64,000 nucleotides of DNA, taken from the NCBI GenBank assembly GCA_027493955.1, contig JAOSJT010000001.1, positions 945,131 to 1,009,130 on the forward strand. Direction: 5' to 3'. A program made the translations under genes and the position numbers. Origin of the DNA: Bacteroidia bacterium. GTDB lineage: Bacteria > Bacteroidota > Ignavibacteria > SZUA-365. Of this stretch, positions 44,024 to 53,526 are shown piece after piece; positions within the stretch are counted from its first letter, which is position 1; each line of letters opens with the position of its first letter. Under the pieces are notes generated by a model. That model had not been told where the DNA came from. It was given only the letters and a program-made list of their open reading frames with translations, and made no database searches.

Positions 44024-45628
44024 TCACCCAAAAACAGACAGCACCGTATCCGTCTGGCTCAGCGCGGTATCAGGCAGCGGGAAGTCCGTGGTGTAGTGCA
44101 GTCCCCTGCTCTCGCGGCGCTGAAGTGCGCTGTCGATGATGAGCCGCGCGAGCATGGTGATGTTGCGCAATTCTATCAGCGCTTCGGACACGCGTGTGCG
44201 TTTGTAAAAATTCTCCACTTCGAATTGCAGAAGGAGAATACGGCGCTGAGCGCGCTCCAGTCGGAGATTCGAGCGGACGATGCCGACGTAATCCCACATC
44301 AGCGTGCGCACTTCATTGCGGTTGTGGGAGATCAGCACCCATTCCTCGGGATTGTCGGTGCCGCTGTCGTCCCATGGCGCGATATCCGCAGCCGGAGGTG
44401 TCGGGGCGGCCGCGGAGAGCGTGGCCAGGGCCGCGCGATGCGCGAAGACCAGTGCTTCGAGCAGAGAATTGCTCGCCAGTCGGTTGGCGCCGTGCAAACC
44501 GGTCATAGCCGCCTCGCCGCAGACGAACAATCCTTTCAGATCGGAGCGCCCATAGTCGTCGGTAATCACACCGCCGCAGGTATAATGCGCCGCGGGAACG
44601 ACGGGAATGTAATCCCTTGCCAGATCGAGATTTACCTCTTTGCACCTCGCGGAAATACTGGGGAATGCCTTATGCACTTCTCCCGCGTCGAGGTGTCGCA
44701 AATCGAGGAAGACGCACTCCTCTCCTGAGCGCTTGAGCTCGCTGTCTATGGCACGAGCCACAATGTCGCGCGGCGCCAGTTCGAGCCTGCTGTCGTATTT
44801 GGCCATGAAGCGCTCTCCCGAGGCCGTACGCAGGATCGCCCCGAAGCCGCGGACCGCTTCCGAAATGAGAAAGGAGCGCGCTTGTGGGTGGTACAGCGTC
44901 GTGGGATGAAACTGGATGAACTCCATATTCGCGACACGCGCACCGGCACGATAGGCCATAGCTATGCCGTCGCCCGTCGCGATGGCGGGATTGGTGGTGT
45001 GCAAATACACTTGTCCGCAGCCACCGGTGGTGAGTACTGTCGTGCCGGCAAGAAAGACGTCCACCTCGTCGTTCACCTTGTCCAGCACGTACGCGCCCCA
45101 GCAGTGTATGTGCCCCGGTTGTAACGCCTGCGGTTGAATGAAATTGTGCTCGGTGAGCAGATCGATGGCGAGGTGATTTTCGTACACGGTCACATTCGGA
45201 TGGCTGCGGACGCGTTCCACGAGCACGCGTTCGATTTCCCTTCCGGTGTAATCCCTGGCATGGACGATGCGGTTGCGCGAGTGTCCCCCCTCCCGGCCGA
45301 GTTCGAGTTCCGCATCGTTCTCGCGCGTGAAGCCCACACCGAGCTCCAGCAGTTCCCGCACCAGATCCGGCCCTTCTTCCACCACCATCGTGACGATATC
45401 GCGATGACACAACCCGGCGCCGGCGGTGAGCGTGTCCTGTTCATGCAGGGCGAAGGCGTCGTCGCCGCTGAACACGGAGGCAATGCCCCCCTGCGCGTAG
45501 TTGGTGTTGGATTCCACCGTGTCTTTCTTGGTCACAAGCGCGACACTTCGCCGCTCAGCAACGCGCAAGGTGTAGAACAAGCCGGCGATACCGCTGCCGA
45601 TGACGAGCACATCCGTTTGTCTGATCAT
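44024..45628 (-). CDS. nadB: L-aspartate oxidase
   Basis: 534 aa. Oxidises L-aspartate to iminoaspartate, first step of bacterial NAD synthesis. FAD-binding VLVIGSGIAGLFYTLR at the N-terminus, NTNYAQGGIASVF near residue 45, EFIQFHPTTLYHPQARSFLI near 240, YIPVVPAAHYTCGGVITDDYG near 345 and LHGANRLASNSLLEALVF near 385 all match NadB. Complete. Last gene of the long minus-strand run; nadA and nadC are not in the window. 39 bases after the aminotransferase gene. Confidence 0.95.
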   Translation of the reverse strand: MIRQTDVLVIGSGIAGLFYTLRVAERRSVALVTKKDTVESNTNYAQGGIASVFSGDDAFALHEQDTLTAGAGLCHRDIVTMVVEEGPDLVRELLELGVGFTRENDAELELGREGGHSRNRIVHARDYTGREIERVLVERVRSHPNVTVYENHLAIDLLTEHNFIQPQALQPGHIHCWGAYVLDKVNDEVDVFLAGTTVLTTGGCGQVYLHTTNPAIATGDGIAMAYRAGARVANMEFIQFHPTTLYHPQARSFLISEAVRGFGAILRTASGERFMAKYDSRLELAPRDIVARAIDSELKRSGEECVFLDLRHLDAGEVHKAFPSISARCKEVNLDLARDYIPVVPAAHYTCGGVITDDYGRSDLKGLFVCGEAAMTGLHGANRLASNSLLEALVFAHRAALATLSAAAPTPPAADIAPWDDSGTDNPEEWVLISHNRNEVRTLMWDYVGIVRSNLRLERAQRRILLLQFEVENFYKRTRVSEALIELRNITMLARLIIDSALQRRESRGLHYTTDFPLPDTALSQTDTVLSVFG

Positions 45629-45667
45629 TGTCCGGGTCTCCGCAACAGTGCGGGATTCAACTTCATT

Positions 45668-46852
45668 TCAGGAGCGAAACTGCTTGTGTTGCAATATGTT
45701 GGAGAGAATACCCAATGCCGTTTCCACATGCTGTTTCTCGATAATAAGCGGCGGAAGCAGTCGGATGACACGCTCTCTGGTGACATTGATGAGCAAGCCC
45801 TCTTCCAGACACAAACCCATCGCTACGCGCATGTCGCGCGTACACTCGATGCCGACCATGCACCCTCTGCCCCGGATCTCGGTGATCAATCCGGGATGCT
45901 CTGCGGCCAGGGCGCGAAGTCCCTCCATAAGCATGTTGCCGATCTGTGCCGCATGCTTCATAAGTCCGTCCCGGAGCGCATCCACCACCTCTCTGCCGGC
46001 GGCGCATGCCACGGGATTGCCGCCGAAGGTGCTGCCGTGGCTACCCGGATCGAACACGTCGGTGAGCTCGCCTTTCACCAGCAGGGCGCCCAGCGGCAAG
46101 CCGCCGCCGAGGGATTTCGCCATGGTGACGATGTCGGGTTGAACACCCCAGTGCTCGAAGGAGAGGAAGCGCCCCGTGCGGCCCATACCCGCCTGAATCT
46201 CATCCGCGACGATCAGGAAGCCATGCTCATCGCGCAAACGAAACAGCGTTTCGACAAATTCGTCCGTCGCGGGTACAATGCCTCCCTCGCCCTGAATGAA
46301 TTCCAGCACCACAGCCGCGACGTCTCTTCCGGTTGCCGCTTCGAGCGCAGCCGCATCGTTGAACGGAAGATGCTCGCAGCCCTCGAGAAAGGGGCCGAAA
46401 CCGTCGCGGTACTTCGGCGCGTCCATCAGCGACATGCCCGCATAGGTGCGGCCGTGAAAGGAGCCGGTAAAGGAGAGAATGCGCTTGCGCCGTCGGATCG
46501 ATGCCCAGCGGCGGACAAGCTTGAATGCCGCCTCCATGACTTCCGCGCCGCTGTTCGCGAAAAACAGTTTGTCATAACCCGACAACGCGCGGACGCGCTC
46601 GGCGAGCTCTATCTGCGGACGTTGAGGGAAGAGATTGGAGACGTGTATGTAGCGTGCCGCCTGCGTGCCGATAGCTTCCAGTATGGCGGGATGCGCATAG
46701 CCCAGGGCATTGACCGCCAGACCTCCGAAGAAATCGAGATAGCGCTTCCCTTCCGTGTCAATCAGGTAGACGCCCTCCCCCCGCTCGATATCCATCGGCA
46801 GGCGCGTGTACGTGGCGAGCAGCGAGGCGTGGTCGCGTTCGGGCAGCGTCAT
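45668..46852 (-). CDS. Class III aminotransferase (acetylornithine aminotransferase-like)
   Basis: 394 aa. PLP enzyme of the ArgD/4-aminobutyrate type: YLDFFGGLAVNALGYAHP, FANSGAEVMEAAFKL, FTGSFHGRTYAGMSL, VLEFIQGEGGIVPA, VADEIQAGMGRTG and the Schiff-base lysine K246 in VTMAKSLGGGLPLGA, followed by GSTFGGNPVACA. Length and motifs fit acetylornithine/succinylornithine transaminase, but no other arginine gene is close, so the exact substrate is left open. The start overlaps the coaE stop by ATGA. Confidence 0.85.
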   Translation of the reverse strand: MTLPERDHASLLATYTRLPMDIERGEGVYLIDTEGKRYLDFFGGLAVNALGYAHPAILEAIGTQAARYIHVSNLFPQRPQIELAERVRALSGYDKLFFANSGAEVMEAAFKLVRRWASIRRRKRILSFTGSFHGRTYAGMSLMDAPKYRDGFGPFLEGCEHLPFNDAAALEAATGRDVAAVVLEFIQGEGGIVPATDEFVETLFRLRDEHGFLIVADEIQAGMGRTGRFLSFEHWGVQPDIVTMAKSLGGGLPLGALLVKGELTDVFDPGSHGSTFGGNPVACAAGREVVDALRDGLMKHAAQIGNMLMEGLRALAAEHPGLITEIRGRGCMVGIECTRDMRVAMGLCLEEGLLINVTRERVIRLLPPLIIEKQHVETALGILSNILQHKQFRS

Positions 46853-47481
46853 GGCCGGCGCCGCCGCAACGCGGACAGCATGGTGAGAATGATATCGGCG
46901 GCGCGGAGCATTTCTTCCACGGTGCCGCTGTTGCGTATGGTGAAATCGGCGAGATCCGCTTTTTCCTCCGGTGCGAGCTGATGGCGCATGCGGTCGCGCA
47001 CAGCCGCCGCGCTTACGCCGTCGCGCTCCATGATGCGCCCAACGGCGATTTCCGGATCGGTAAGCACGGTGACTACGTAATCGAAATCCTCATCCAGCCG
47101 GGCTTCGTAAATGAGCGCGGACTCGACGAACACCATGCGCGCGCCTTCGGAAAACAGGCGTTGCGCCTCGGCAAGGATACGTGTATGCGTGGGGGGATGC
47201 ACGATGGCGTTGAGCTTGGCGAGTTTGTCGCTGTCGTTGAACACCACCTCCGCCAGCCATGTACGATTGAGGCCGCCGTCGGAGAGATACACCTGTTCAC
47301 CGAAGACGCGCCGCAAATCATCCCGCACCTGCCCGTCGTCGAGCATGCACAAGCGCGCGATTTCGTCCGCGTGCAACACCGGATGCCGCTGCGCGATGTG
47401 CGCGGCGACCGTGCTTTTTCCCGAGCCGATGCCGCCCGTCAGGCCGATGAACAGCCCGCTGCCGGGTTCATAGTCACTCAT
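46849..47481 (-). CDS. coaE: Dephospho-CoA kinase
   Basis: 210 aa. Last step of CoA synthesis: phosphorylates the ribose 3'-OH of dephospho-CoA. P-loop LTGGIGSGKSTVAAHIA near residue 14, HADEIAR near 37, HPPTHTRI near 94 and VFVESALIYEARLDEDFD near 118 are CoaE features. GAGGTG lies 5 bases before the ATG. Sits 9 bases after rny and overlaps the aminotransferase gene. Confidence 0.93.
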   Translation of the reverse strand: MSDYEPGSGLFIGLTGGIGSGKSTVAAHIAQRHPVLHADEIARLCMLDDGQVRDDLRRVFGEQVYLSDGGLNRTWLAEVVFNDSDKLAKLNAIVHPPTHTRILAEAQRLFSEGARMVFVESALIYEARLDEDFDYVVTVLTDPEIAVGRIMERDGVSAAAVRDRMRHQLAPEEKADLADFTIRNSGTVEEMLRAADIILTMLSALRRRRP

Positions 47482-47490
47482 ATTGCACCT

Positions 47491-49059
47491 CTATTTCGCG
47501 AAGGCGATGGAGCGTTTCTCGCGTATCACCGTGACCTTTATCTGGCCGGGATACTCCATTTCCTGTTGGATTTTCTCGGCGATGTCATTCGCGAGCTGAT
47601 CGGCGAGATTGTCGTCGATGCGGTCATGTTCCACCACCACGCGCACCTCACGGCCTGCCTGAATGGCATAGGTTTTCGCAACGCCTTCGAAGCCGGTGGC
47701 GATGGTCTCCAGTTTTTCGAGCCGCTTGACATAGCCCTCCAGAGATTCGCGCCGTGCGCCGGGACGCGCGCCGCTGATGGCATCCGCCGCCTGGACGATG
47801 GGTGCGTACGGCGATTCCATCTCGATATCGTCGTGATGCGAGCCGACGGCGTTGATGATGATGGGATGCTCGCGGTACTTTTTCACGATGTCCATGCCCA
47901 GCAACGCATGCGGCCCCTCGATGTTGCGATCCACTGTTTTACCGATGTCGTGCAGCAGCCCCGCGCGCGTCGCGATTTTCGGATCGAGACCCAGTTCCGC
48001 CGCCATGATGCCGCAAAGCCAGCCGACCTCGACCGAGTGCTGAAGGAGATTCTGTCCGTAACTCGAACGGAATTTCATCTTTCCGACCATTCGCTTGATC
48101 TCATTGTGCGCATTGTGAATGCCGAGATCGAGCAACGTGTTTTCACCGGCGCGGAAGATTTCCTCTTCCAGTTCCTTACGGACCTTTTCCACCACTTCCT
48201 CGATACGGGCGGGATGGATGCGTCCGTCCGCCATGAGCGTTTCGAGCGCCATACGCGCCACTTCGCGGCGGAAGGGATCGAAGCCGGAGAGAATTACGGC
48301 CTCGGGCGTGTCGTCCACGATAACGTCGATGCCGGTGGCGGCTTCGAAGGCGCGTATATTCCTGCCTTCGCGTCCGATGATGCGGCCTTTCATATCCTCG
48401 CTGGCGAGGTTGAGCACGCTCACCGTGGTTTCGACGGAATGATCGGATGCGGTGCGCTGAATGGCCTGGATAATGACGCGCTGGGCTTCCTTGCGCGCCG
48501 TGGTCTTCATTTCGTCACGGATTTCCTTGAGTTGCTGAGCGGCCTGGAGCTTGGCGTCGTTGGTCATGTTTTCGACCAGCATTTTCTTCGCATCGTCGCG
48601 CGACATGCCAGACGCGCGTTCGAGGCGTTCCGTCTGCTCGGCGACGAGCTGCTCCGCACGCTGCAGGCGTTCATCGAGGGTGCTTTCTTTTTTCGCCAGA
48701 CGATCTTCCACTTGCTTGAGCGTCTGTTCTTTTTTCGTGACGACTTCGAGTTTGGCGACGAGAGAATCGTCTTTTTCGGAGAGCTGCTTTTCGCGGGCCT
48801 GGATCTTACTGCGTTGCCGGTTCAGCTCCTTTTCCACTTCCTGCTTTTTATGGAACCACTCGTCCTTGACTTCCAGAAGTTTTTCTTTTTTTACGTGTTC
48901 GGCTTCTTTCTCCGCCGCTTCCACAATTTCACGCGCGCGTTCTTCCGCGGCGGAAATCTTATTTTGGCCGACGCGTGAAGCGATGAACCAACCGATGAAG
49001 AGGAAGAGCGCACAGAGCGCGGCAACGGTCGGCAACAGCCAGTACAGTTCGACATTCAT
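47491..49059 (-). CDS. rny: Ribonuclease Y
   Basis: 522 aa. One N-terminal membrane helix (WLLPTVAALCALFLFIGWF), then a long coiled coil to about residue 200 rich in Glu/Lys, a KH domain (GRIIGREGRNIRAFEAATGI near 230) and an HD domain with LLHDIGKTVD near 360 holding the catalytic His-Asp. Endoribonuclease starting mRNA decay at the membrane. GGAGG before the ATG. The 6S-like RNA ends just upstream. Confidence 0.96.
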   Translation of the reverse strand: MNVELYWLLPTVAALCALFLFIGWFIASRVGQNKISAAEERAREIVEAAEKEAEHVKKEKLLEVKDEWFHKKQEVEKELNRQRSKIQAREKQLSEKDDSLVAKLEVVTKKEQTLKQVEDRLAKKESTLDERLQRAEQLVAEQTERLERASGMSRDDAKKMLVENMTNDAKLQAAQQLKEIRDEMKTTARKEAQRVIIQAIQRTASDHSVETTVSVLNLASEDMKGRIIGREGRNIRAFEAATGIDVIVDDTPEAVILSGFDPFRREVARMALETLMADGRIHPARIEEVVEKVRKELEEEIFRAGENTLLDLGIHNAHNEIKRMVGKMKFRSSYGQNLLQHSVEVGWLCGIMAAELGLDPKIATRAGLLHDIGKTVDRNIEGPHALLGMDIVKKYREHPIIINAVGSHHDDIEMESPYAPIVQAADAISGARPGARRESLEGYVKRLEKLETIATGFEGVAKTYAIQAGREVRVVVEHDRIDDNLADQLANDIAEKIQQEMEYPGQIKVTVIREKRSIAFAK

Positions 49060-49080
49060 AAAAAATCGTCCTCCGTCTAT

Positions 49081-49292
49081 AAAAAAACCGCACTACCCCG
49101 ATCGCAGTGGAGGGAAAAAAGAACCCTACCTTGACACGGTGGGTAAATGCCTTTGCATCGTTTGCTTCCACTGCCGGTCGCGAGCGACCGGATCACGAGG
49201 GATCGAGGCCTGCAATTGATGCGAAGAGTCAGATTCCCAGTAAAGACGTGTTGGTTCTTTTTAACGTATCCTGCGATCGGAACGCAGTGCGG
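49081..49292 (-). ncRNA. ssrS: 6S-like RNA
   Basis: About 210 nt between zapA and rny. The ends pair over 17 bp with one internal loop: CCGCACT...CCGATCGCAG at the 5' side and CTGCGATCGG...AGTGCGG at the 3' side (plus-strand 49088-49107 with 49271-49292). Inside it AAAAGAACC pairs with GGGTTCTTTT, then an open central region, then a stem capped by CCGGTCGCTCGCGACCGG. A U-run follows (A7 at 49081-49087 on the plus strand). A long irregular hairpin with a central bubble next to zapA is the layout of 6S RNA, which binds RNA polymerase holoenzyme. Structure read by eye. Confidence 0.65.
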
Positions 49293-49293
49293 T

Positions 49294-49323
49294 ATTTTCT
49301 TTCCGGATGGTAATCCGTGTCAA
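49294..49323 (-). promoter_or_regulatory. Putative promoter of the 6S-like RNA
   Basis: On the minus strand, TTGACA at 49318-49323, an 18-base spacer, and GAAAAT at 49294-49299. The -35 hexamer overlaps the zapA stop codon TGA. The -10 is a 4-of-6 match, so support is moderate; the RNA's exact 5' end is uncertain by several bases. Confidence 0.45.
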
Positions 49324-49601
49324 CCTATGGCACCATCGAGAAGGTCCGTAATGGAACGGATGTCCTGTTCTACTTTTCTCAATAGCTGCCGCTTTTCTTC
49401 CTGCTCGTGAGAGAGATCCTCAGCGAGATTGAGCGCGGAAAGTACGGCGAGGGTGACCGGTGGTTGATCGGGAATCTGCGTATGCAGATCCGTCATCATT
49501 TTATCCAGCCGCCGGGCCGACTCCGTCGTGAGTTCTTCGTCGTCCACCCGGAGCGGATACTCCTGGCCATATATCCTCAATCGTACGCTCTTTGCTTCCA
49601 T
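49320..49601 (-). CDS. zapA: Cell division protein ZapA
   Basis: 93 aa. VRLRIYGQEYPLRVDDEEL at the N-terminus and a C-terminal helix (LALNLAEDLSHEQEEKRQLL-like region around residues 60-90) match ZapA, which bundles FtsZ filaments. The immediate 3' neighbour is the 6S-like RNA, as in many bacteria. No clear Shine-Dalgarno before the ATG. Confidence 0.85.
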   Translation of the reverse strand: MEAKSVRLRIYGQEYPLRVDDEELTTESARRLDKMMTDLHTQIPDQPPVTLAVLSALNLAEDLSHEQEEKRQLLRKVEQDIRSITDLLDGAIG

Positions 49602-49656
49602 GTACGTGTGATTCGATTACCGATTCAAACCGCGAAAATGCAGAATCCAATTGTCT

Positions 49657-50019
49657 TTATCTGGGGTCCGACCCGAGATGCGAGTTGATACGCTTCAGCA
49701 GGTCGTCAATCTGACGCTCGAGGGCCTCTCGTTCGTCAGGCGAAAGATACAACAGTCTTTCGCCAACTTCAACAGCTGTATGGTGCGGCGGATGATTTTC
49801 GAGGGCCTCGATGCGCTGCTCCTTCTGCGTCAACTGCGACTCCATGGTCCGCAGTGTGAGCTCGAGTTCCTCCACACGAGTACGGAGCTGGCCGTTCTCC
49901 TCGCGCAACGCTTCAATCTGTGCGACGACAGCTTTGGCTTTTTGCCACAGATCCGCGAGGGCGGCCTGTATGATGTTCATCGCAGCATTTCGTCCTACGG
50001 AGGTCTCTGAATCCGCCAT
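49657..50019 (-). CDS. Coiled-coil protein, possible ZapB-like division factor
   Basis: 120 aa. Residues about 30-72 form a heptad-rich coiled coil (IEALREENGQLRTRVEELE); near residue 92 LSPDEREALERQIDDLLKR forms another helix. No domain named with certainty. Small coiled-coil genes directly before zapA are frequent in Bacteroidota and Chlorobiota, and the position between pheT and zapA suggests a role in division. Function is inference. Confidence 0.65.
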   Translation of the reverse strand: MADSETSVGRNAAMNIIQAALADLWQKAKAVVAQIEALREENGQLRTRVEELELTLRTMESQLTQKEQRIEALENHPPHHTAVEVGERLLYLSPDEREALERQIDDLLKRINSHLGSDPR

Positions 50020-50049
50020 GGTGCGTCCGCGTTAGTTGCTGTTCAATCT

Positions 50050-52419
50050 TTAGATCCGGAGTTCGGCCTGGTGGTCACGTCGCAAGGCGTCGAGCACGGT
50101 TTGTACAGCTGCCTGAATCTCGTCGTCCTTCAGCGTTCTGTCGTCGGCACGAAACGTCATGCTGAAAGCCATGCTCTTCCTTCCCGCACCGAGACTCTCA
50201 TGCCGAAACACATCCACGACACGCCAATCCCGAAGGTTTGCAGCTCCGCTGGCCGCGATGCAATTGCTCAATGCATCCACCGTGACAGTTTCCTGCACGA
50301 TGACGGCCAGATCTCGCGACACAGCGGGAAACTTCGCGACCGCTGTATAGCTCTGCTGCTCCGTAAGCACTTCCAGAAAAGCGTCCATCTCGAATTCTGC
50401 ATACATGACGGGCTGTTCAATACCGAAACTTGCGAGGATGTGATCAGAAACCGCAACAGCTTGCCCGATGTATCTGCCTTTGACTTCAATATGTAATGCT
50501 GCCGGACTTAAAGTGCTGGTTCTATCATAACAAAATTTCGTGTCTTTTTCAAGATGCAATGCGGAGATAAACGTCTCCACCGCTCCTTTAAGATCGAAGA
50601 AATCGCTGTCGCGAGAGCCGGCATACCAGCTCCGTTCCTGCGCAGATCCGGTAATGATAGCTGCCAGCATATCACGTTCGTTGAACGCATCGTCCGTTGT
50701 GAAATAGATACGTCCCATTTCAAACAGACGCAGCGAAGCGTTGCCGTTGCGTATGTTATGGTCAACCGCTTCAAGCAAAGAAGAGAGCAGACTGCCGCGA
50801 AGCGCAGGCCGCTCCTTGCTCACGGGATTGCGCACGGAAACCACATTCGCTCCTCCGAGACCCGCATGCGCGTGCGGCACGAGACTGGACGACAGAATTT
50901 CATCGAAGCCGAAACCCAGCCACAGTGCGCGAAAGCGTTGCGACAGCGCCTGTGCATCGAACTGATCCCCCACGTTGAGCGATATCCGTGTAGGCACCGG
51001 AATATTGTCGTAGCCGTGTATGCGTGCGATTTCCTCAATGAGGTCAATTTCGCGGGATATGTCGTTGCGGAACGTCGGAACGATGCAGTCAAAACTCGCG
51101 TCGGCGTTGTCGTAAAGCGTGAAGGACAACGATTCCAGAATCGTCCGCTGCTCTTCCGCAGGGAGATCAATCCCGAGGATGTCGCAGCACCGTTGCGGAC
51201 GCAAGGTGATGCGCTTCGGCTCCACGGGTACGGGGTACGCGTCATAGAGGCCTCGCACGGTGCCGCCGGCAATATCCGCAATCAGCGCGGCAGCCCGGCG
51301 AAGCGCCCACATGGTGATGTTGGGATCGGTGCCACGTTCGAAACGATAGCTGGAATCGGTTGACAATCCGAGCCGCCTGGCTGTACGCCGAACGGAGGAG
51401 GGATTGAAACAGGCGCTTTCGAGGAGAATGCTGGTCGTACCGCTCGTTACCGCGCTATCCAGACCTCCCATGACACCCGCAACCGCTACCGCGGCCTGCT
51501 CATCACAGATGAGCAGTGCTCCTTCGGGCAACGAGCGCTGCTCGCCATCGAGCGTGCTGATCGTTTCTCCGTCGCGCGAGGTACGGACGTGAATACCACT
51601 CCCCTGCAATTTCGCGCGATCGAACGCATGCATGGGTTGGCCGATTTCCATGAGAATGTAATTCGTGACATCCACCACATTGTTGATCGGACGAATGTCC
51701 GCCGCACGCAAACGGGCTGCGAGCCATTCGGGAGAATCACCAATGCGAACACCCTCGATAAGCGCTCCGGAATAACGGACGCACAGTTCCGCATCGTCAA
51801 TGTCAATGCGGAAGTCCGCGGCATCCTCAATAGTCGGCTCCTGCACCTGCGGCAGGCGCAGGGGCTGCCGGGTGGCGGCGGCTATATCGCGCGCAACGCC
51901 GATATGCGAGAGAGCGTCCCCCCGGTTCGGCGTGATGCCTATGCCGATGAGCACATCATTAATACCGAGATATTCCGCTATCGGCATGCCGGGCAAGGCA
52001 TCCGCAGGGAGAACGGCGATGCCACTGTGATCGTCGTCCAGACCGAGTTCCGCGGTAGAGCAGATCATTCCGGCAGACTCGACACCGCGCAGTTTGCGTT
52101 TCTCGATGGTGAAGCCGCCGGACGGCACCACCGTCCCGACCTTAGCGAAAATGATTTTCTGTCCGGCCGCCACGTTCGGCGCACCGCACACCACGGTGCT
52201 CACGGCTTCGCCGTCGTGCACGGTGCACACGGAAAGCTTGTCCGCATTCGGATGTTTCTCACAGGTCAGTACGGAACCTACCACAAAACCGTTGAGCGCG
52301 GCGGCTCTATCTTCAATGAATTCAACCTCTAAACCCACATCGGTGAGTATGCGGTCGAGATCGTTGTGATCCGCAGGAAGGGTGACGTACTCGGAGAGCC
52401 AGTTTCTTGAAAGCTGCAT
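50050..52419 (-). CDS. pheT: Phenylalanine--tRNA ligase beta subunit
   Basis: 789 aa from ATG 52419, two bases after the pheS stop; the longer in-frame start lies inside pheS. Begins MQLSRNWLSEYV as PheT does. tRNA-binding/EMAP-like domain (FVVGSVLTCEKHPNADKLSV near residue 42), B3/B4 editing domain near 215-400, B5 domain, class II-like core and a C-terminal anticodon-binding domain (FPAVSRDLAVIVQETV). Complete. Works as an alpha2-beta2 tetramer with PheS. Confidence 0.96.
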   Translation of the reverse strand: MQLSRNWLSEYVTLPADHNDLDRILTDVGLEVEFIEDRAAALNGFVVGSVLTCEKHPNADKLSVCTVHDGEAVSTVVCGAPNVAAGQKIIFAKVGTVVPSGGFTIEKRKLRGVESAGMICSTAELGLDDDHSGIAVLPADALPGMPIAEYLGINDVLIGIGITPNRGDALSHIGVARDIAAATRQPLRLPQVQEPTIEDAADFRIDIDDAELCVRYSGALIEGVRIGDSPEWLAARLRAADIRPINNVVDVTNYILMEIGQPMHAFDRAKLQGSGIHVRTSRDGETISTLDGEQRSLPEGALLICDEQAAVAVAGVMGGLDSAVTSGTTSILLESACFNPSSVRRTARRLGLSTDSSYRFERGTDPNITMWALRRAAALIADIAGGTVRGLYDAYPVPVEPKRITLRPQRCCDILGIDLPAEEQRTILESLSFTLYDNADASFDCIVPTFRNDISREIDLIEEIARIHGYDNIPVPTRISLNVGDQFDAQALSQRFRALWLGFGFDEILSSSLVPHAHAGLGGANVVSVRNPVSKERPALRGSLLSSLLEAVDHNIRNGNASLRLFEMGRIYFTTDDAFNERDMLAAIITGSAQERSWYAGSRDSDFFDLKGAVETFISALHLEKDTKFCYDRTSTLSPAALHIEVKGRYIGQAVAVSDHILASFGIEQPVMYAEFEMDAFLEVLTEQQSYTAVAKFPAVSRDLAVIVQETVTVDALSNCIAASGAANLRDWRVVDVFRHESLGAGRKSMAFSMTFRADDRTLKDDEIQAAVQTVLDALRRDHQAELRI

Positions 52420-52420
52420 A

Positions 52421-53428
52421 TCAGTTGAACTGTTGATTGATGCGCATGTCGTTTTCGAAGAGGAGACGGATGTCGTCGATACCGTGACGGAGCATGGCGG
52501 TGCGTTCGATACCGATGCCGAACGCATATCCGCTGTACACCTCGGGATCCACGTTCACGAAGCCGAATACATTGGGATCCACCATACCGCAGCCGAGAAT
52601 TTCCAGCCATCCGCTGTTCTTGCAGACGCGGCATCCGGAGCCGCCGCACAGATAACAGGTTACATCCATTTCGGCCGAGGGCTCGGTGAACGGAAAATAA
52701 CTGGGGCGGAAGCGGTAGCGCACGCCGGCGCCGTAGTACATGTTCGCGAAGGTGACCATCGCACCTTTGAGATCGGCGAAAGTAATGCCCTTGTCCACGA
52801 CAAGACCGTCTATCTGATGGAATTGCACATGACTACGGGCACTGATTACTTCGTTGCGGTAGACGCGCCCGGGAAATATCGCACGGATCGGTGGCTGCAT
52901 ACTCTCCATCAAGCGTATCTGCACGGGAGTGGTGTGCGTGCGCAGCAGATGCGTGTCCGTGATGAAGAAGGTGTCCTGCATGTCGCGCGCCGGATGATCG
53001 GCGGGGAAATTCAGCGCTTCGAAGTTGTAGTAATCGGTTTCGATTTCCGGGCCGTCGGCTACACTGAACCCCATGCGACGGAATATTCCCGTGATTTCGT
53101 CAATTGCCTGTGACACGATATGTTGATGTCCCCTTTTCGGGCGACGTCCGGGCAGACTCAGATCCACGCCCTGGGCCGCGTCGCTATTCTTGACCTGCGC
53201 AGCGGCATCGTCATGGATGCCTTGGGCTTTCTGGCGGAGTTCATTGAGCATTTTGCCTGCCAGCGGTTTCTCAGCGGGCGGGAGTTGCTTCATGGACTCG
53301 AACAGTTCGGCGATAATCCCTTTGCGGGACAGCCAGGTAATGCGGAAGCGCTCGACAGCATCGGCATCGAGGACGGTAGGCGCCTCCTGGTCGAGTCTCG
53401 TGCGTAGTTCTTCTATCTGCTCCTTCAC
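52421..53428 (-). CDS. pheS: Phenylalanine--tRNA ligase alpha subunit
   Basis: 335 aa from GTG 53428, chosen because GGAG lies 6 bases upstream and the N-terminus (VKEQIEELRTRLDQE) then fits the family; an in-frame GTG at 53485 would add 19 residues. Class II core with PDEIEDGPEIETDYYNFEAL-like VADGPEIETDYYNFEALN, HPARDMQDTFFI, LRTHTTPVQIR near 190, FHQIDGLVVDKGI and the motif 3 region GIGIERTAMLRHGIDDIR at the end. Between rplT and pheT as in the classical thrS-pheT operon. Confidence 0.95.
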   Translation of the reverse strand: MKEQIEELRTRLDQEAPTVLDADAVERFRITWLSRKGIIAELFESMKQLPPAEKPLAGKMLNELRQKAQGIHDDAAAQVKNSDAAQGVDLSLPGRRPKRGHQHIVSQAIDEITGIFRRMGFSVADGPEIETDYYNFEALNFPADHPARDMQDTFFITDTHLLRTHTTPVQIRLMESMQPPIRAIFPGRVYRNEVISARSHVQFHQIDGLVVDKGITFADLKGAMVTFANMYYGAGVRYRFRPSYFPFTEPSAEMDVTCYLCGGSGCRVCKNSGWLEILGCGMVDPNVFGFVNVDPEVYSGYAFGIGIERTAMLRHGIDDIRLLFENDMRINQQFN

Positions 53429-53526
53429 GGCAAGCTCCGGTTTGGTTTCAGCGGAAAAAGGAACGGCGGGCACACTGGAGGTCACTCTCCATGTAGCCCG
53501 CCGTAAAGCCAGGGACGACGCAGGAG

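Noticed and set aside
43801-44139. 112-aa protein with FTLYQ repeats
   Set aside because: The frame only translates the heptamer array and runs into nadB on the other strand; no ribosome site.
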